Below, in pieces: positions 1-7,954 of a stretch of 64,000 bases of DNA. This stretch comes from Candidatus Poribacteria bacterium (lineage in GTDB: Bacteria > Poribacteria > WGA-4E > JAJDTR01), in contig JAPPIK010000045.1 in NCBI GenBank assembly GCA_028820655.1, forward strand, positions 1 through 64,000, written 5' to 3'. The notes under the pieces were generated by a model. That model was not told the origin of the DNA, searched no databases, and was given only the letters and a program-made list of their open reading frames with translations. Position numbers and translations under genes: made by a program. Each line of letters begins with the position of its first letter. Position 1 is the first letter of the stretch.

Positions 1-2
1 AC

Positions 3-149
3 GAAATGGGATTTGCACGTGAAGTCGCAGATCGAATCCTTTTCTTCGACGAAGGTATGATTGTAGAGGAAGCACCCCCTGCGGAGTTCTTTGATAACCC
101 AAAGCACGAACGTACAAAACTCTTCATCTCACAGACATTGCAACATTAG
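3..149 (+). CDS. Amino-acid ABC transporter ATP-binding protein, C-terminal end (partial)
   Basis: Only the last 48 codons are inside the window; the gene begins before base 1. The visible protein reads EMGFAREVADRILFFDEG, then IVEEAPPAEFFDNPKHERTK and a short tail. This is the end of the GlnQ/ArtP/HisP type ATPase of polar amino-acid importers: the region just after the H-loop (the A-x-x-V-A-D-R helix, F-F-D-x-G-x-I-V-E strand) and the P-x-x-F-F-D-x-P-x-x-x-R-T-K-x-F-L tail. It would sit on the cytoplasmic face of an importer and hydrolyse ATP. Permease and binding protein are not in view. The family is clear; the substrate cannot be read from this fragment. Confidence 0.85.
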   Translation, partial: EMGFAREVADRILFFDEGMIVEEAPPAEFFDNPKHERTKLFISQTLQH

Positions 150-186
150 CGTTTAGCCCGTTTGAAAAGTAAATTTGTAGGGTGCA

Positions 187-216
187 ATCAAGCGAGTGGA
201 TAGCGAGCGCGATAGA
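187..216 (+). repeat. 30-bp dispersed repeat, copy 1
   Basis: Begins ATCAAGCGA and ends GCGCGATAGA, with GTGGATAGCGA between. This and copies at 257, 18911, 19173, 28609, 36755, 36814, 38250, 38339 and 39958 share the pattern ATCAAGCGA, then TG-ATA in the centre, then GAGxGCGATAGA at the end. All lie between genes. Confidence 0.75.
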
Positions 217-256
217 AAATCCCCTGCGCACCAGCCTTTAAAAGCCCCAGAGGGGA

Positions 257-286
257 TCAAGCGAATGGATAGTGAGTGCGATAGAG
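257..286 (+). repeat. 30-bp dispersed repeat, copy 2
   Basis: Begins ATCAAGCGAATGG and ends GAGTGCGATAGA. It differs from copy 1 at three or four positions. Same orientation, 70 bp downstream of copy 1. Confidence 0.75.
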
Positions 287-503
287 ATCTTGAAGGTGTG
301 TAGAAACGCCAGATCCCCGTGCACCTAAGCCCCAGCGGAGCGACAGGTACATAGCAAACAACAATAAAAGCACGAAAAACCTTCCTACAAATGACTAAAA
401 ATTGCTCTGCTACCGATTATTCAAACAGGCTCTAAGCCCTAGAGTCACAGTTGCGATATAGTTTTGAATGGCATATTGAGAAAGAAAAGCAAAACAAGCG
501 ACG

Positions 504-1082
504 TCACAGATAACTTAGAGCTTTGTTAATTAAAACCACTTCATCGATGAGCCCAATGAAGTTATCAATATCCGGTTTCTCATCTTCCATGCCTATCGCA
601 TTAGGAAATCCCTCTGCTTTACCATTCACATAAATCTGAATCTGATCCTGATCTGCTACTTCCTTAACGACTACTGCGGCATGGCGCCATTTGCCGGTTT
701 CCTTGATGTGCACCCGTGAAAAGGTCAAGTCACCCCCTATGAAAGACTTGATCTCCTCTCCTGAATCACGGTGAAGAAAGAGCCAGGTTCTTCTTTGCTG
801 AAAGACCGCTGCACAGCAATCATCACTATCAAGAGGGAGATTCTCAGAAGCGAACCATGCCGCTAAGGTAAAATCGCCTTGATTTAAAACCACTAAGCTA
901 TTGGAAAAAGGGATCTGAACATAGGTGGAACCATCATTACCGTTGCCAGAGGCATCTTTGGCGGTCTTCCCTGAACCGTCATCGAAGAGCCACCCTCTTA
1001 CGATGTTCTCACGGAAGCCTTCACTCGATTGAATTCCGATCAACAGGAACATAATGGTTAAAATCACCCAAACACCCTGCAT
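504..1082 (-). CDS. Secreted LamG-domain protein
   Basis: A 192-residue protein. The start at 1082 is chosen over an upstream ATG at 1139 because an AAGGAGGT ribosome site lies 9 nt before it, and because the protein then opens with a typical signal peptide (MQGVWVILTIMFLLIG, cleavage probably near SSEG). The rest is one concanavalin-A-like LamG/Laminin_G_3 domain: W-L-F-D-D-G-S-G, DASGNGNDG, GDFTLAAWFA, then KWRHAAVVV, IQIYVNGK and FIGLIDEVVLINKALS near the end. The final aspartate strand is the usual LamG ending (I-D-E-V-x-I-x-x-x-A-L). Such domains bind carbohydrate or protein outside the cell. No catalytic domain is attached, so the role is open. It is divergent from the next gene. Confidence 0.85.
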   Translation of the reverse strand: MQGVWVILTIMFLLIGIQSSEGFRENIVRGWLFDDGSGKTAKDASGNGNDGSTYVQIPFSNSLVVLNQGDFTLAAWFASENLPLDSDDCCAAVFQQRRTWLFLHRDSGEEIKSFIGGDLTFSRVHIKETGKWRHAAVVVKEVADQDQIQIYVNGKAEGFPNAIGMEDEKPDIDNFIGLIDEVVLINKALSYL

Positions 1083-1259
1083 CACCTTGCACCTCCTTAA
1101 GTTTCCCTTGTTGTGGAATCCGCGTGGAGTTCGCATCACCTACCAAACACCATTTCGAAAGCAGTCGAACTCCAATCCAAGCTCACCACCCGGGGACAGA
1201 TGCAGCACGCCGAACAATGCTACCCGTCTCCCTTACCCTAACACAATCAAGGAGGAAAT

Positions 1260-2573
1260 GTGGCCCAACCTGAGAACAGCATCCCGGACGAACCTGCTTC
1301 CTATCGTTCGATCATTCATTTCATGCCTGGCAAGCGTGCGGTAGGGGACGTGATGCCTTTCTATTGGAAAGGTGAATACCACGTCTTCTATCTGACGAAT
1401 CCCACCGGCAACGTCGATGTGCACTGGGAGCACATTGCGTCGACGGATCTGGTGAACTGGACGGAGCTACCCCCGGCGTTGAGCCCCGATCATGGCAACC
1501 CCAAGGGGTCGGAAGGGTGTTGCATGTTCACCGGCTGCGTTGTGGAGAAGGATGACATATTTCATGCCTGGTACACTAGCTGGAATCCCGAGAATCCGGA
1601 CGGCCGGGAGTTCCTTTCCCATGCCACGAGCCGGGACCTCGTAAGGTGGACGAAACATCCCGAAGACATGATTTCCCCGGACGGCGTTCACTACGCCAAT
1701 CATCACAAGCGCGACTTCCGAGACCCGCAGATTTTTTGGAATAAGGAAGCCGGGGAATACTGGATGCATATTCTCGCCCAAGTCCCCGGCGAAAAGGGCA
1801 GTCGCTTCGGTCTTCTGACCTCGAAAGACTTGACGGTTTGGCAACAGGAACCGGCGGTTGAGGGAGTGCAGGGAGATGAATGTCCCGACTACTTTCGAAT
1901 CGGTGACATGCACTACATCCACAGTTGCCGAAGGTATTGCTATTCAGAGAATGTGAATGGCCCCTACAAGTTTCCAACACTGATGCATGAACTCGACCGT
2001 CCGCATATCAACGCGCCGAAGCGGGTGTGGGATGGGAAGCGGCACGTGTGGTTTGGTGGCTGGGCGGGTGGCCCGATGCCGGCGCCGCGCGAGGTCTATG
2101 GAGGCCCCGACGGGCTGCTCTATATGAAACCGGTTCGAGAGGTGGTTTCGGTCTTCAAACATACGCTCCTCGACCTAACTGATAAACTGAATTTGCCAGA
2201 GTCAAGCTCTGAAGCGTTTTTCGACGTACCTGCCAACTGCATGTTGGACTTCCGCGTCAAGCTGGCGTTCAAAAGTCGGTTCACCATCAGGCTGCGCGAG
2301 GACTACCGTCTGACGCTCCTGCCCGAGCGAGGTCAACTTGTGCTGGCTGGGCCCGGCATCGACCACCGGCGCCCCTGCCCGGTGAACAGCTCGGAAACAG
2401 TCAAGATTCAGATTTTCGTGGAAGGAAGCCTGATTGAGTGTTTCGTCAATGACCAATACGCACAGACCTGCAAAGCCCCTGCTCATCAGAACGGTAGGCT
2501 GGGATTGAGTGCGGATGGCGGCAAAGCAGAGGTCGTCTCGTTGCTGGTGAAAACGCAGGATTTGGGCGTGTAA
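1260..2573 (+). CDS. GH32-like glycoside hydrolase (five-bladed propeller plus beta-sandwich)
   Basis: A 437-residue protein with a GTG start at 1260 and AAGGAGG just upstream (4-nt spacing). No signal peptide. The N-terminal two thirds look like the clan GH-J propeller of GH32: YWKGEYHVFYL near residue 35, HWEHIASTDLVNW near 55, the RDP stabiliser motif in DFRDPQIFW near 155, and GDECPDYF near 210, whose Glu-Cys-Pro is the acid/base motif of GH32. The C-terminal third fits the GH32 sandwich module (GSLIECFVNDQYAQTC). The canonical N-D-P-N-G nucleophile motif is not present; the equivalent strand reads VGDVMPFYWKGEYH, with an Asp shifted by one position. Fructan or another furanoside substrate is likely by family, but the altered nucleophile strand makes the exact reaction uncertain. 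Confidence 0.8.
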   Translation: MAQPENSIPDEPASYRSIIHFMPGKRAVGDVMPFYWKGEYHVFYLTNPTGNVDVHWEHIASTDLVNWTELPPALSPDHGNPKGSEGCCMFTGCVVEKDDIFHAWYTSWNPENPDGREFLSHATSRDLVRWTKHPEDMISPDGVHYANHHKRDFRDPQIFWNKEAGEYWMHILAQVPGEKGSRFGLLTSKDLTVWQQEPAVEGVQGDECPDYFRIGDMHYIHSCRRYCYSENVNGPYKFPTLMHELDRPHINAPKRVWDGKRHVWFGGWAGGPMPAPREVYGGPDGLLYMKPVREVVSVFKHTLLDLTDKLNLPESSSEAFFDVPANCMLDFRVKLAFKSRFTIRLREDYRLTLLPERGQLVLAGPGIDHRRPCPVNSSETVKIQIFVEGSLIECFVNDQYAQTCKAPAHQNGRLGLSADGGKAEVVSLLVKTQDLGV

Positions 2574-2721
2574 CCGGTTTTGAAACTTTTATGGGATACG
2601 TACGGATTTCTGAGGTGTATTTTCACCAACTTCAGGCGCTGAAAATTGACTAGTATTAGTCGGACTTTATTTCTTAAATCTCCTTATTTTCTGTCTAAAC
2701 ATTGGGAGTAACTTAATCCCT

Positions 2722-2848
2722 TGTGGGAGGGGCATCTTGCCCCGATGCAGGAGCGATTCCCTACCGAGAGTGGATTTTCATTGCATAGTTGTTTAGGGAG
2801 TTGGTTTATCGTGAACGCGGAATATCGGGGCAAGATGCCCCTCCCACA
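2722..2848. repeat. REPIN-like element: 25-bp perfect inverted arms around a 77-bp core
   Basis: The left arm (2722-2746) begins TGTGGGAGGGGC and ends TTGCCCCGAT; the right arm (2824-2848) is its exact reverse complement. The arms resemble Pseudomonas REP heads (GTGGGAGGGGGCTTGCCCC type), and each arm can itself fold (GGGGC-ATCTT-GCCCC). A second copy, reversed, lies at 19051-19212 and shares the core sequence. Confidence 0.8.
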
Positions 2849-2944
2849 TATAATCCAAGAATGTCCTGCTGCCGATAGTTAGGCGCAATACACTGCCAAA
2901 CCAATATTACCTCGCGTTTTGGCTGAACTAAACAGTTACGAACT

Positions 2945-3178
2945 TTAAGTGGATATGTTGAATCTTGTGGATGGCCGCCCGCCAAACGCCGTATCGAAGA
3001 TGCTCCCATCAAGTTCCGTGAGCGCGATGTCGTCGCAAATAAGCCGCCAGTCAAGTCGGGAGCTCGGAAAACCGTGGAAGTAGAACACAGGTGTGCCCTC
3101 CGGAGCGCCATGTTAGGCATAGCCAAGCGTGCGCCCGTCATGTAACGAGATGTCTTGGTTTGTTCTTTTCTCTATCAT
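2945..3178 (-). pseudogene. Remnant of an alpha/beta hydrolase gene, in-frame stop and lost C-terminus
   Basis: An ATG at 3178 with GAAGGAG upstream opens a frame reading MIEKRTNQDISLHDGRTLGY, then Ala and a TAA stop at 3113-3115, then HGAPEGTPVFYFHGFPSSRL. This is the start of a classic alpha/beta hydrolase: the D-G-R-x-L-x-Y strand, G-x-P-x-G-x-P-V, and the HGFPSSR oxyanion-hole loop. The stop sits where these proteins usually have Glu (GAA to TAA is one change). After SSRLDW the frame runs 34 codons without hydrolase features to a stop at 2945, so the core and catalytic triad are gone and the tail is probably unrelated sequence joined by deletion. Decayed gene; confidence in the hydrolase origin is good. 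Confidence 0.7.
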
Positions 3179-3335
3179 TCCCGCTCCTTCAGTATCCAGA
3201 CTCTTGCCCCTGACGCGATCGCTCTCGTAGGCTCGTAGTTTCCGCTTGCCAAAAACGGGGGATTCTGTTAAAGTTCATTTTATCAACAGGCGCACGGAAT
3301 TAGACAATTTGGACAACACATAGGAGACGGGGGAC

Positions 3336-3869
3336 ATGGCACAGGATTGGATTGATCTTTTCAACGGAAACGACCTTACCGGTTGGCGAATGCGGCACAC
3401 AGACCGAGAACACACATGGTCTGTTCACGACGGCATCTTAGACAACTTGAATCAAGGCGTAGACATCATCACCGAAGGGGAGTTCGGCGATTTCGAGTTG
3501 CATATCGAATACCTCGTGCCGGAGGACAGCAACAGCGGCATCTACCTCCGGGGGCGCTACGAACTTCAGATTATCGACAGTCTGGGTAAGACCTACTCCT
3601 ACCCCGCAGAAAACGGTGCGTTGTACAACCAGAAGCGTGTGGATGTGGAGGCAAGCAAGCCGGCGGGTGAATGGCAAACGCTAGAGGCAACCCTCAGCGG
3701 TATGGTTTTAACCGTGCATCTGAACGGCGTCAAGATTCATGATAACGTGACGATTGAGGGGCCGACCGGCGGTCATCTGGCCGATGATGATCCACCCCGG
3801 GGACCAATTATGCTGCAGGGCGACCATGGTCCCGTTCAGTTCCGCAATATCCGCATTCGCAAGCTATAA
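3336..3869 (+). CDS. DUF1080 (3-keto-disaccharide hydrolase family) protein
   Basis: A 177-residue single-domain protein starting at the ATG at 3336 after GGAGACGGGGG. It opens directly with WIDLFNGNDLTGW, the family's signature, followed by W-x-V-x-D-G, then FGDFELHIEYLVPEDSNSGI, YLRGRYELQIIDS, the N-G-A-L-Y segment, EWQTLEATLSG, VHLNGVKIHDN, and RGPIMLQGDHGPVQFRNIRI. This is the jelly-roll fold related to GH16 and LamG. Members act on 3-keto-glycosides or bind carbohydrate, and are abundant in Planctomycetes and Poribacteria. No signal peptide is seen in this reading, although most relatives are exported. Confidence 0.9.
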   Translation: MAQDWIDLFNGNDLTGWRMRHTDREHTWSVHDGILDNLNQGVDIITEGEFGDFELHIEYLVPEDSNSGIYLRGRYELQIIDSLGKTYSYPAENGALYNQKRVDVEASKPAGEWQTLEATLSGMVLTVHLNGVKIHDNVTIEGPTGGHLADDDPPRGPIMLQGDHGPVQFRNIRIRKL

Positions 3870-3908
3870 TCGGGAACCAGATCGCAAAAAGGAAGAAACC
3901 GATCAAAC

Positions 3909-6056
3909 CTACTCCGCAATAATGGCTACCTTTATGCCCGCACGTTCCGAATTGCCGTTCGAGTTCGTTGCTTGAATCTGACAGACATACACGCCGCCCG
4001 CGACGCGCCCCCCGACCGATTTGTTACCGTTCCAATTAAACCCGTCGTTCACTCCCAATCGCCCACCGTTGTTGCCCGCGCGAAACTTCCGCTCGAAGAC
4101 TTTCACCCCGACCAAGGTGTAAATAGTGACATCTACGTCGGCGTCCTGATTCAGCACATAGGACAGTCTCATGCGAGGGTTGGTAGTACCGAAACGCACG
4201 GGACTCGGGTACGCCATGATGTTCTCTATTACCAATCGACCGTCACCCTCGGTGCCGGCCACGGTCAACTCCGCCCGCACCTCGTTGTTGCCAAAATTCG
4301 ACTCGAACACCCGAGTATCCGTGTTCACGTTGGCGCGAAGCGTGTACATTCCCCAAGCTGACGGAGTGAAGCTCGCACGTAAGTTTTGCGATCGTCCGAC
4401 TTCAAGATTCGTCGTCTGTTCCGAAATCACCTCGGTGGTGCCATCCGGTAGATCCGCGGCGAACTGAATCGTAACCTCTTCCACTCCCACCGGACCGCTG
4501 TTTTTCAGGGTAGCGTCGATCAATACGCTATCGCCTTTCAAAACCGTCGGTTGAGAGATGCGGAGTTCCGCCGGCTCCCAGAGAAGGTCCGGGATGTCTT
4601 CTCTTGCTTCTCCGGATTCCGATATAGGCAATGCAAGCTCCGCGAGCGTGGCGACCGCCAATTCAACAGCCAGCTTTCCCAGCGGTAAGGTAATTTGGTC
4701 GAGGGTATCTATCTCGCTGTGAATGTAGTCGGTTGATTCCGGCGGATCGAAGGTAGATTCTTCCGCGACCATAACTGCAGGAATACCGATATTCCAGAAC
4801 GGAGAATGATCGCTAAAGATAAAACTGGGGTCGTTCTTCAGACGCAGGTCGACATCGATCTTGTAGCGCTGCGCCGCCGTGCCAAAGGCATTTACGAGCC
4901 ACTGAGAGCTTTCATCCCCAAGCACGTGGATATCCAGAATCCCGTCTTCATCGTGACCCAAGAGATCGAAGTTCAGTACTCCGGCAATCTGATCGCCGCG
5001 TTGCACTACGAGCCCGCTGTAGTGCTGGCTCCCGTAAAGAAATAACTCCTCGCCGGTGAAGGCGACGAACCGGATAGTAAAGTCGAAATCTTGCTGACTC
5101 AGGATACGCGCTGTTTCAAGAATTTCAGCGATCCCCGATGCGTTGTCCGAAGCCCCCGGTGCGGGCAGAGAGTGCCAATTCTCGTGCCAGCCCGAAGTCT
5201 TAAAGGAAATACTGTCGTAGTGACCGGTCATCAAGAAGATTCGCTCTCGGTTTGGCCCCTTTCCCGGTAGGGTAGCAACGACGTTCCGCATGACATATTC
5301 GCCCGACAGGCGCCCGCCAAAACCTCCTCGGCGGTGATGCGGAAACGAATCAAATTCGACGTCCAGTCCGTAACTGCGGAATTGCTCGGCGATATATTCA
5401 GCCGCGTTGTCGCAGGCGTGATCGGGAGTCGGTCTGCCATCGTGCTGGATTGCATCGCGCACGCGGAGCGCGTACCGGCTGTTGAAGAAATGCCCCGGAC
5501 GCTCCAAGTCCTCGTTTTCGACGAGCGCCTTAATCAAATCGAACCAGCGATTGGCATCGACCTCACCAAGCAGGGATTCAATGACGGTTTGGCTATGCGG
5601 CGCTGCAGAGGCGCTAGGCGCGAACACCGTGTGGTCAATCGTGGGTATTTTCACCTCAATTGGCAGCCTGGCTCGGTGGTGACCCGGTATTTCGAACAGC
5701 ATTCCCTCAAGTTCACCCGGTAGCTTAACCAAAAACGTGCCGTCAAACGCATCCAACAATTCTCCGTAGCTCTCGGCTTCCGCCCGCGTCCCTAGGCGAA
5801 GCAGGTAGTAGTTGAACTCGGGCTGCACGATATCCAGAACTTCGGCACGGTGAAGCGCGGGCAGGACGCTCCGGCTCGCTTGGACGATTGAAAAGTCGGG
5901 AGTGCGGTATCGCAGTTTCAATCCGTATCTCTCGTTCAGGACGCGGAGTTGTTGATTCGAGTTTTCGGGGATTCTGAGGAGCAACTCCTCTTGAGCTGAA
6001 AGGAGGGATGCGCCGCAATACAAGAAAATCAGAATTGAAAATGCCAGTTTGCGCAT
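3909..6056 (-). CDS. Secreted M28 zinc aminopeptidase with CARDB and FlgD-like C-terminal domains
   Basis: A 715-residue exported protein. Residues 1-21 are a signal peptide (MRKLAFSILIFLYCGASLLS). Residues about 190-480 are an M28 peptidase with all expected ligands: H279 (TGHYDS), bridging D304 (GASDNASG), catalytic E336 and E337 (TGEE), D364 (NFDLLG) and H446 (YIHSEID). Residues about 500-610 form a CARDB/Ig-like domain (SVLIDATLKNSGPVGVEEV and FESNFGNNEVRAELTV). The last 90 residues match the FlgD-Ig / sorting-type domain (AYPSPVRF, VTIYTLVGVKVFERKF, GFNWNGNKSVGGRVAGGVY), often a surface-anchoring or secretion module. It probably releases amino acids from external peptides. Confidence 0.92.
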   Translation of the reverse strand: MRKLAFSILIFLYCGASLLSAQEELLLRIPENSNQQLRVLNERYGLKLRYRTPDFSIVQASRSVLPALHRAEVLDIVQPEFNYYLLRLGTRAEAESYGELLDAFDGTFLVKLPGELEGMLFEIPGHHRARLPIEVKIPTIDHTVFAPSASAAPHSQTVIESLLGEVDANRWFDLIKALVENEDLERPGHFFNSRYALRVRDAIQHDGRPTPDHACDNAAEYIAEQFRSYGLDVEFDSFPHHRRGGFGGRLSGEYVMRNVVATLPGKGPNRERIFLMTGHYDSISFKTSGWHENWHSLPAPGASDNASGIAEILETARILSQQDFDFTIRFVAFTGEELFLYGSQHYSGLVVQRGDQIAGVLNFDLLGHDEDGILDIHVLGDESSQWLVNAFGTAAQRYKIDVDLRLKNDPSFIFSDHSPFWNIGIPAVMVAEESTFDPPESTDYIHSEIDTLDQITLPLGKLAVELAVATLAELALPISESGEAREDIPDLLWEPAELRISQPTVLKGDSVLIDATLKNSGPVGVEEVTIQFAADLPDGTTEVISEQTTNLEVGRSQNLRASFTPSAWGMYTLRANVNTDTRVFESNFGNNEVRAELTVAGTEGDGRLVIENIMAYPSPVRFGTTNPRMRLSYVLNQDADVDVTIYTLVGVKVFERKFRAGNNGGRLGVNDGFNWNGNKSVGGRVAGGVYVCQIQATNSNGNSERAGIKVAIIAE

Positions 6057-6170
6057 TTAATTATTGGTTCCTAAGGGTAGCTAGCAGATTCGGAGATTGA
6101 TGGTAAAAGGGAAAGTATTCTACAAAACAGCATGGCTCTGCGTCAATATGAATCTCGTCCGTAGTTTTGA

Positions 6171-6197
6171 GTTGGGTTTCACTACTTTCAACCCAAC
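6171..6197. repeat. GTTGGGTT/AACCCAAC hairpin repeat
   Basis: Arms GTTGGGTT (6171-6178) and AACCCAAC (6190-6197) around an 11-nt loop, just past the end of murQ on the minus strand. The same sequence recurs at 12323-12349, and single arms occur near 27943 and 63645. It may act as a terminator here, but no T run follows. Confidence 0.6.
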
Positions 6198-6248
6198 CTA
6201 CAGGACTCGCCTTATTCTAAATCGTCCGTACAACGAATGGCTTCTCCC

Positions 6249-7157
6249 CTAAGATACGTCTTCTAGGACGCGTCGTAAGACGCCTGCCTGCGCTTGCAAT
6301 CGGTCGACCGCATCATCGTATTCCACCCCAGCTGCCAGCATGACGATCGCGGTTTTGACACTGCCGGCGGCGCGTGCCAGTGTGTCTTGTGCCGTATCGG
6401 AGTCTGCACCCGTCACCTCCATGATGATCCGTATTCCACGGTCGGTTAGCTTCGCGTTTGAAGATTGCAGGTCGACCATCAGGTTGTTGTAGACCTTGCC
6501 GATTTTAATCATCGAGATGGTGGAGAGCATATTCAGCACCAACTTCGTAGCCGTTCCGGCTTTCAGACGGGTTGAGCCCGTGATGATCTCGGGGCCCACT
6601 ATTGGAGCGATGCAGACATCCACAAATTCACTCAGGTATTCGGCGGCGGGTATACAGCAGAGAAAGATTGTCTTTGCGCCAAGGTTGTGCGCCTCTTTCA
6701 GCGCGCCGATGACGTAAGGGGTGTACCCGCTGCTGGCGATGCCAACCAAGACATCCTGCTCTGTCACGCAGCGCTCGCGGATTGCCTGCGCCCCCATATC
6801 GGGTTTGTCCTCCGCGGCCTCCACGGAGCGGCGCAGGGCGCGGTCGCCGCCGGCTATAATCCCCTGCACCATGTCGGGATGGGCGCTGAACGTCGGAGGG
6901 CATTCGGAGGCATCCAAAACGCCGAGCCTGCCGCTCGTCCCGGCGCCGATGTAAAAAAGCCGACCGCCGTGTCTGAAGGCATCTGTGATGAGTTGGACAC
7001 CCTCCGCGATTGACCCGGACACAGCCTCCACCGCGCTCAATACGTTTCGATTCTCTTCGTGAAAGATCTCGATAATCTCTTCGGTTGATTTGAGATCGAT
7101 GTCCAAGGAGTTGGGATTTCGCTGCTCGGTGACAAGCTCGGCGAGGTTGATTCGCAT
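6249..7157 (-). CDS. murQ: N-acetylmuramic acid 6-phosphate etherase
   Basis: A 302-residue cytoplasmic SIS-domain enzyme that cleaves the lactyl ether of MurNAc 6-phosphate to give GlcNAc 6-phosphate and D-lactate in cell-wall recycling. The diagnostic block is plain: GGRLFYIGAGTSGRLGVLDA, then SECPPTF, followed by VQGIIAGGDRALRRSVE, GIASSGYTPYV, CIAPIVGPEIITGSTRLKAG and a C-terminal helical domain (ANAKLTDRG variant: SSNAKLTDRG). Length and N-terminus (LVTEQRNPNSLDID) are typical. Upstream on the same strand is a decayed sugar-kinase-like frame (7313-7727), the expected partner supplying MurNAc 6-phosphate. The 70 bp in front are repeat sequence. Confidence 0.95.
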   Translation of the reverse strand: MRINLAELVTEQRNPNSLDIDLKSTEEIIEIFHEENRNVLSAVEAVSGSIAEGVQLITDAFRHGGRLFYIGAGTSGRLGVLDASECPPTFSAHPDMVQGIIAGGDRALRRSVEAAEDKPDMGAQAIRERCVTEQDVLVGIASSGYTPYVIGALKEAHNLGAKTIFLCCIPAAEYLSEFVDVCIAPIVGPEIITGSTRLKAGTATKLVLNMLSTISMIKIGKVYNNLMVDLQSSNAKLTDRGIRIIMEVTGADSDTAQDTLARAAGSVKTAIVMLAAGVEYDDAVDRLQAQAGVLRRVLEDVS

Positions 7158-7160
7158 AGG

Positions 7161-7200
7161 AAGACAGTGGTCAGTGGCTAGTGGTCAGTGATTAGTGGTT
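7161..7200. repeat. AGTGGTCAGTG dispersed repeat
   Basis: Two tandem near-copies of CAGTGGTCAGTGGCTAGT. The same words occur at 12178-12206, 18894-18955 (interrupted) and 19331-19363 (reversed), always between genes. Confidence 0.65.
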
Positions 7201-7232
7201 TTCGGATCGGTGATTGTGTATTTTCCCATATT

Positions 7233-7262
7233 GGTAGGAGCGATTCGGAAATCGCTCCTACC
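7233..7262. repeat. REP-like hairpin, 13-bp perfect stem
   Basis: GGTAGGAGCGATT (7233-7245), loop CGGA, then the exact complement to 7262. The TAGGAGCGA head is the same as in the tandem array at 36455. Confidence 0.75.
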
Positions 7263-7312
7263 GGGTGTCTTTTGTGTAGGTCCTTATGAATATGACTATT
7301 TCCCTCTTTGCA

Positions 7313-7727
7313 TTATTGTCCAAGAGCAATGGTGTTACGATCAAACTGTGACATTGCCAATAGCACTGCCCCGTGAGCAGGCTCGCGCTTAGGGAGACAG
7401 ACACGGGCATGCGGCGTGATATTCTTGATACGGCTGCGCAACGACGCGACAAAGGTCGGTTGATGCGCGAATATTCCCCCGCCGAGCACCAAATCGAACG
7501 GCTGATCGAATTCCAGTTGCGCGACTCTATCTTTGCTGACGGAATGCGTCCATGAGATGAGGTTTCTCGACTGCGAAACGTTCGAGCGCATCAAGCATCA
7601 GAGAGGAGAGTAATGTGGGATCGCCGCGCCCATTCGTGGCGCGTGCGACGGCTTGAAGCGTTAGAATTTCCGACGAGAAGAGGGTTGCGGGTATGAGGTC
7701 AAAGTTTGTGCCTTGAATCGATTTCAA
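7313..7727 (-). pseudogene. Frameshifted remnant of a BadF/BcrA-type ATPase (N-acetylhexosamine kinase family)
   Basis: Two overlapping minus-strand frames together resemble the C-terminal half of the BadF/BadG/BcrA ATPase family, which contains GlcNAc and MurNAc kinases. The upstream frame (to about 7545) reads VARATNGRGDPTLLSSLMLD followed by ALERFAVEKP; the downstream frame reads RVAQLEFDQPFDLVLGGGIF, then AHQPTFVASLRSRI and REPAHGAVLLA, the usual ending (V-x-G-G-x-F, then P-x-x-G-A-x-x-x-A). A frame change near 7545 and the missing ATP-binding N-terminal half mark it as decayed. It lies directly upstream of murQ on the same strand, so it was plausibly the kinase of a cell-wall sugar recycling pair. 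Confidence 0.55.
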
Positions 7728-7893
7728 GCGCCTTGGCGTTCGTCAATTTATCGCAAGTGTAACAGAGTTTCAGGGCGTTGTCAATTTACTGAATCCCAAG
7801 AACAATCTATCTTCACGCTAATGCCGCTTTATTCAACAACGGTGTCGAATGCGCGATTCAAGTATGAATGTTGACGGAACAATGACAAACAAA

Positions 7894-7922
7894 AAACGCC
7901 CACATTTTGTTTGTGGGCGTTT
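7894..7922 (-). terminator. Rho-independent terminator after the small coiled-coil gene
   Basis: Perfect 11-bp stem AAACGCCCACA / TGTGGGCGTTT with a 7-nt loop, 32 bp past the stop of the 7955 gene. On the minus strand the stem is followed by a run of T, as expected of an intrinsic terminator. Confidence 0.85.
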
Positions 7923-7954
7923 TCTATACATCCTCTGTCTAATCTGTCTATGGA

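Larger units (their letters stand above)
150..503. other. Intergenic region with two 30-bp dispersed repeats
   Basis: No gene is visible. It holds two plus-oriented copies of the 30-bp repeat described below (187-216 and 257-286). Each is next to a CCCC(A/T)G-type patch, and a further stretch at 325-350 contains CCCAGCGGAGCG, like half of the CTCCAGCGGAG palindromes seen elsewhere in the window. Confidence 0.6.

Noticed and set aside
2806-3141. 111-codon minus-strand frame near the hydrolase remnant
   Set aside because: Different frame from the one with hydrolase motifs, and it crosses the REPIN arm.
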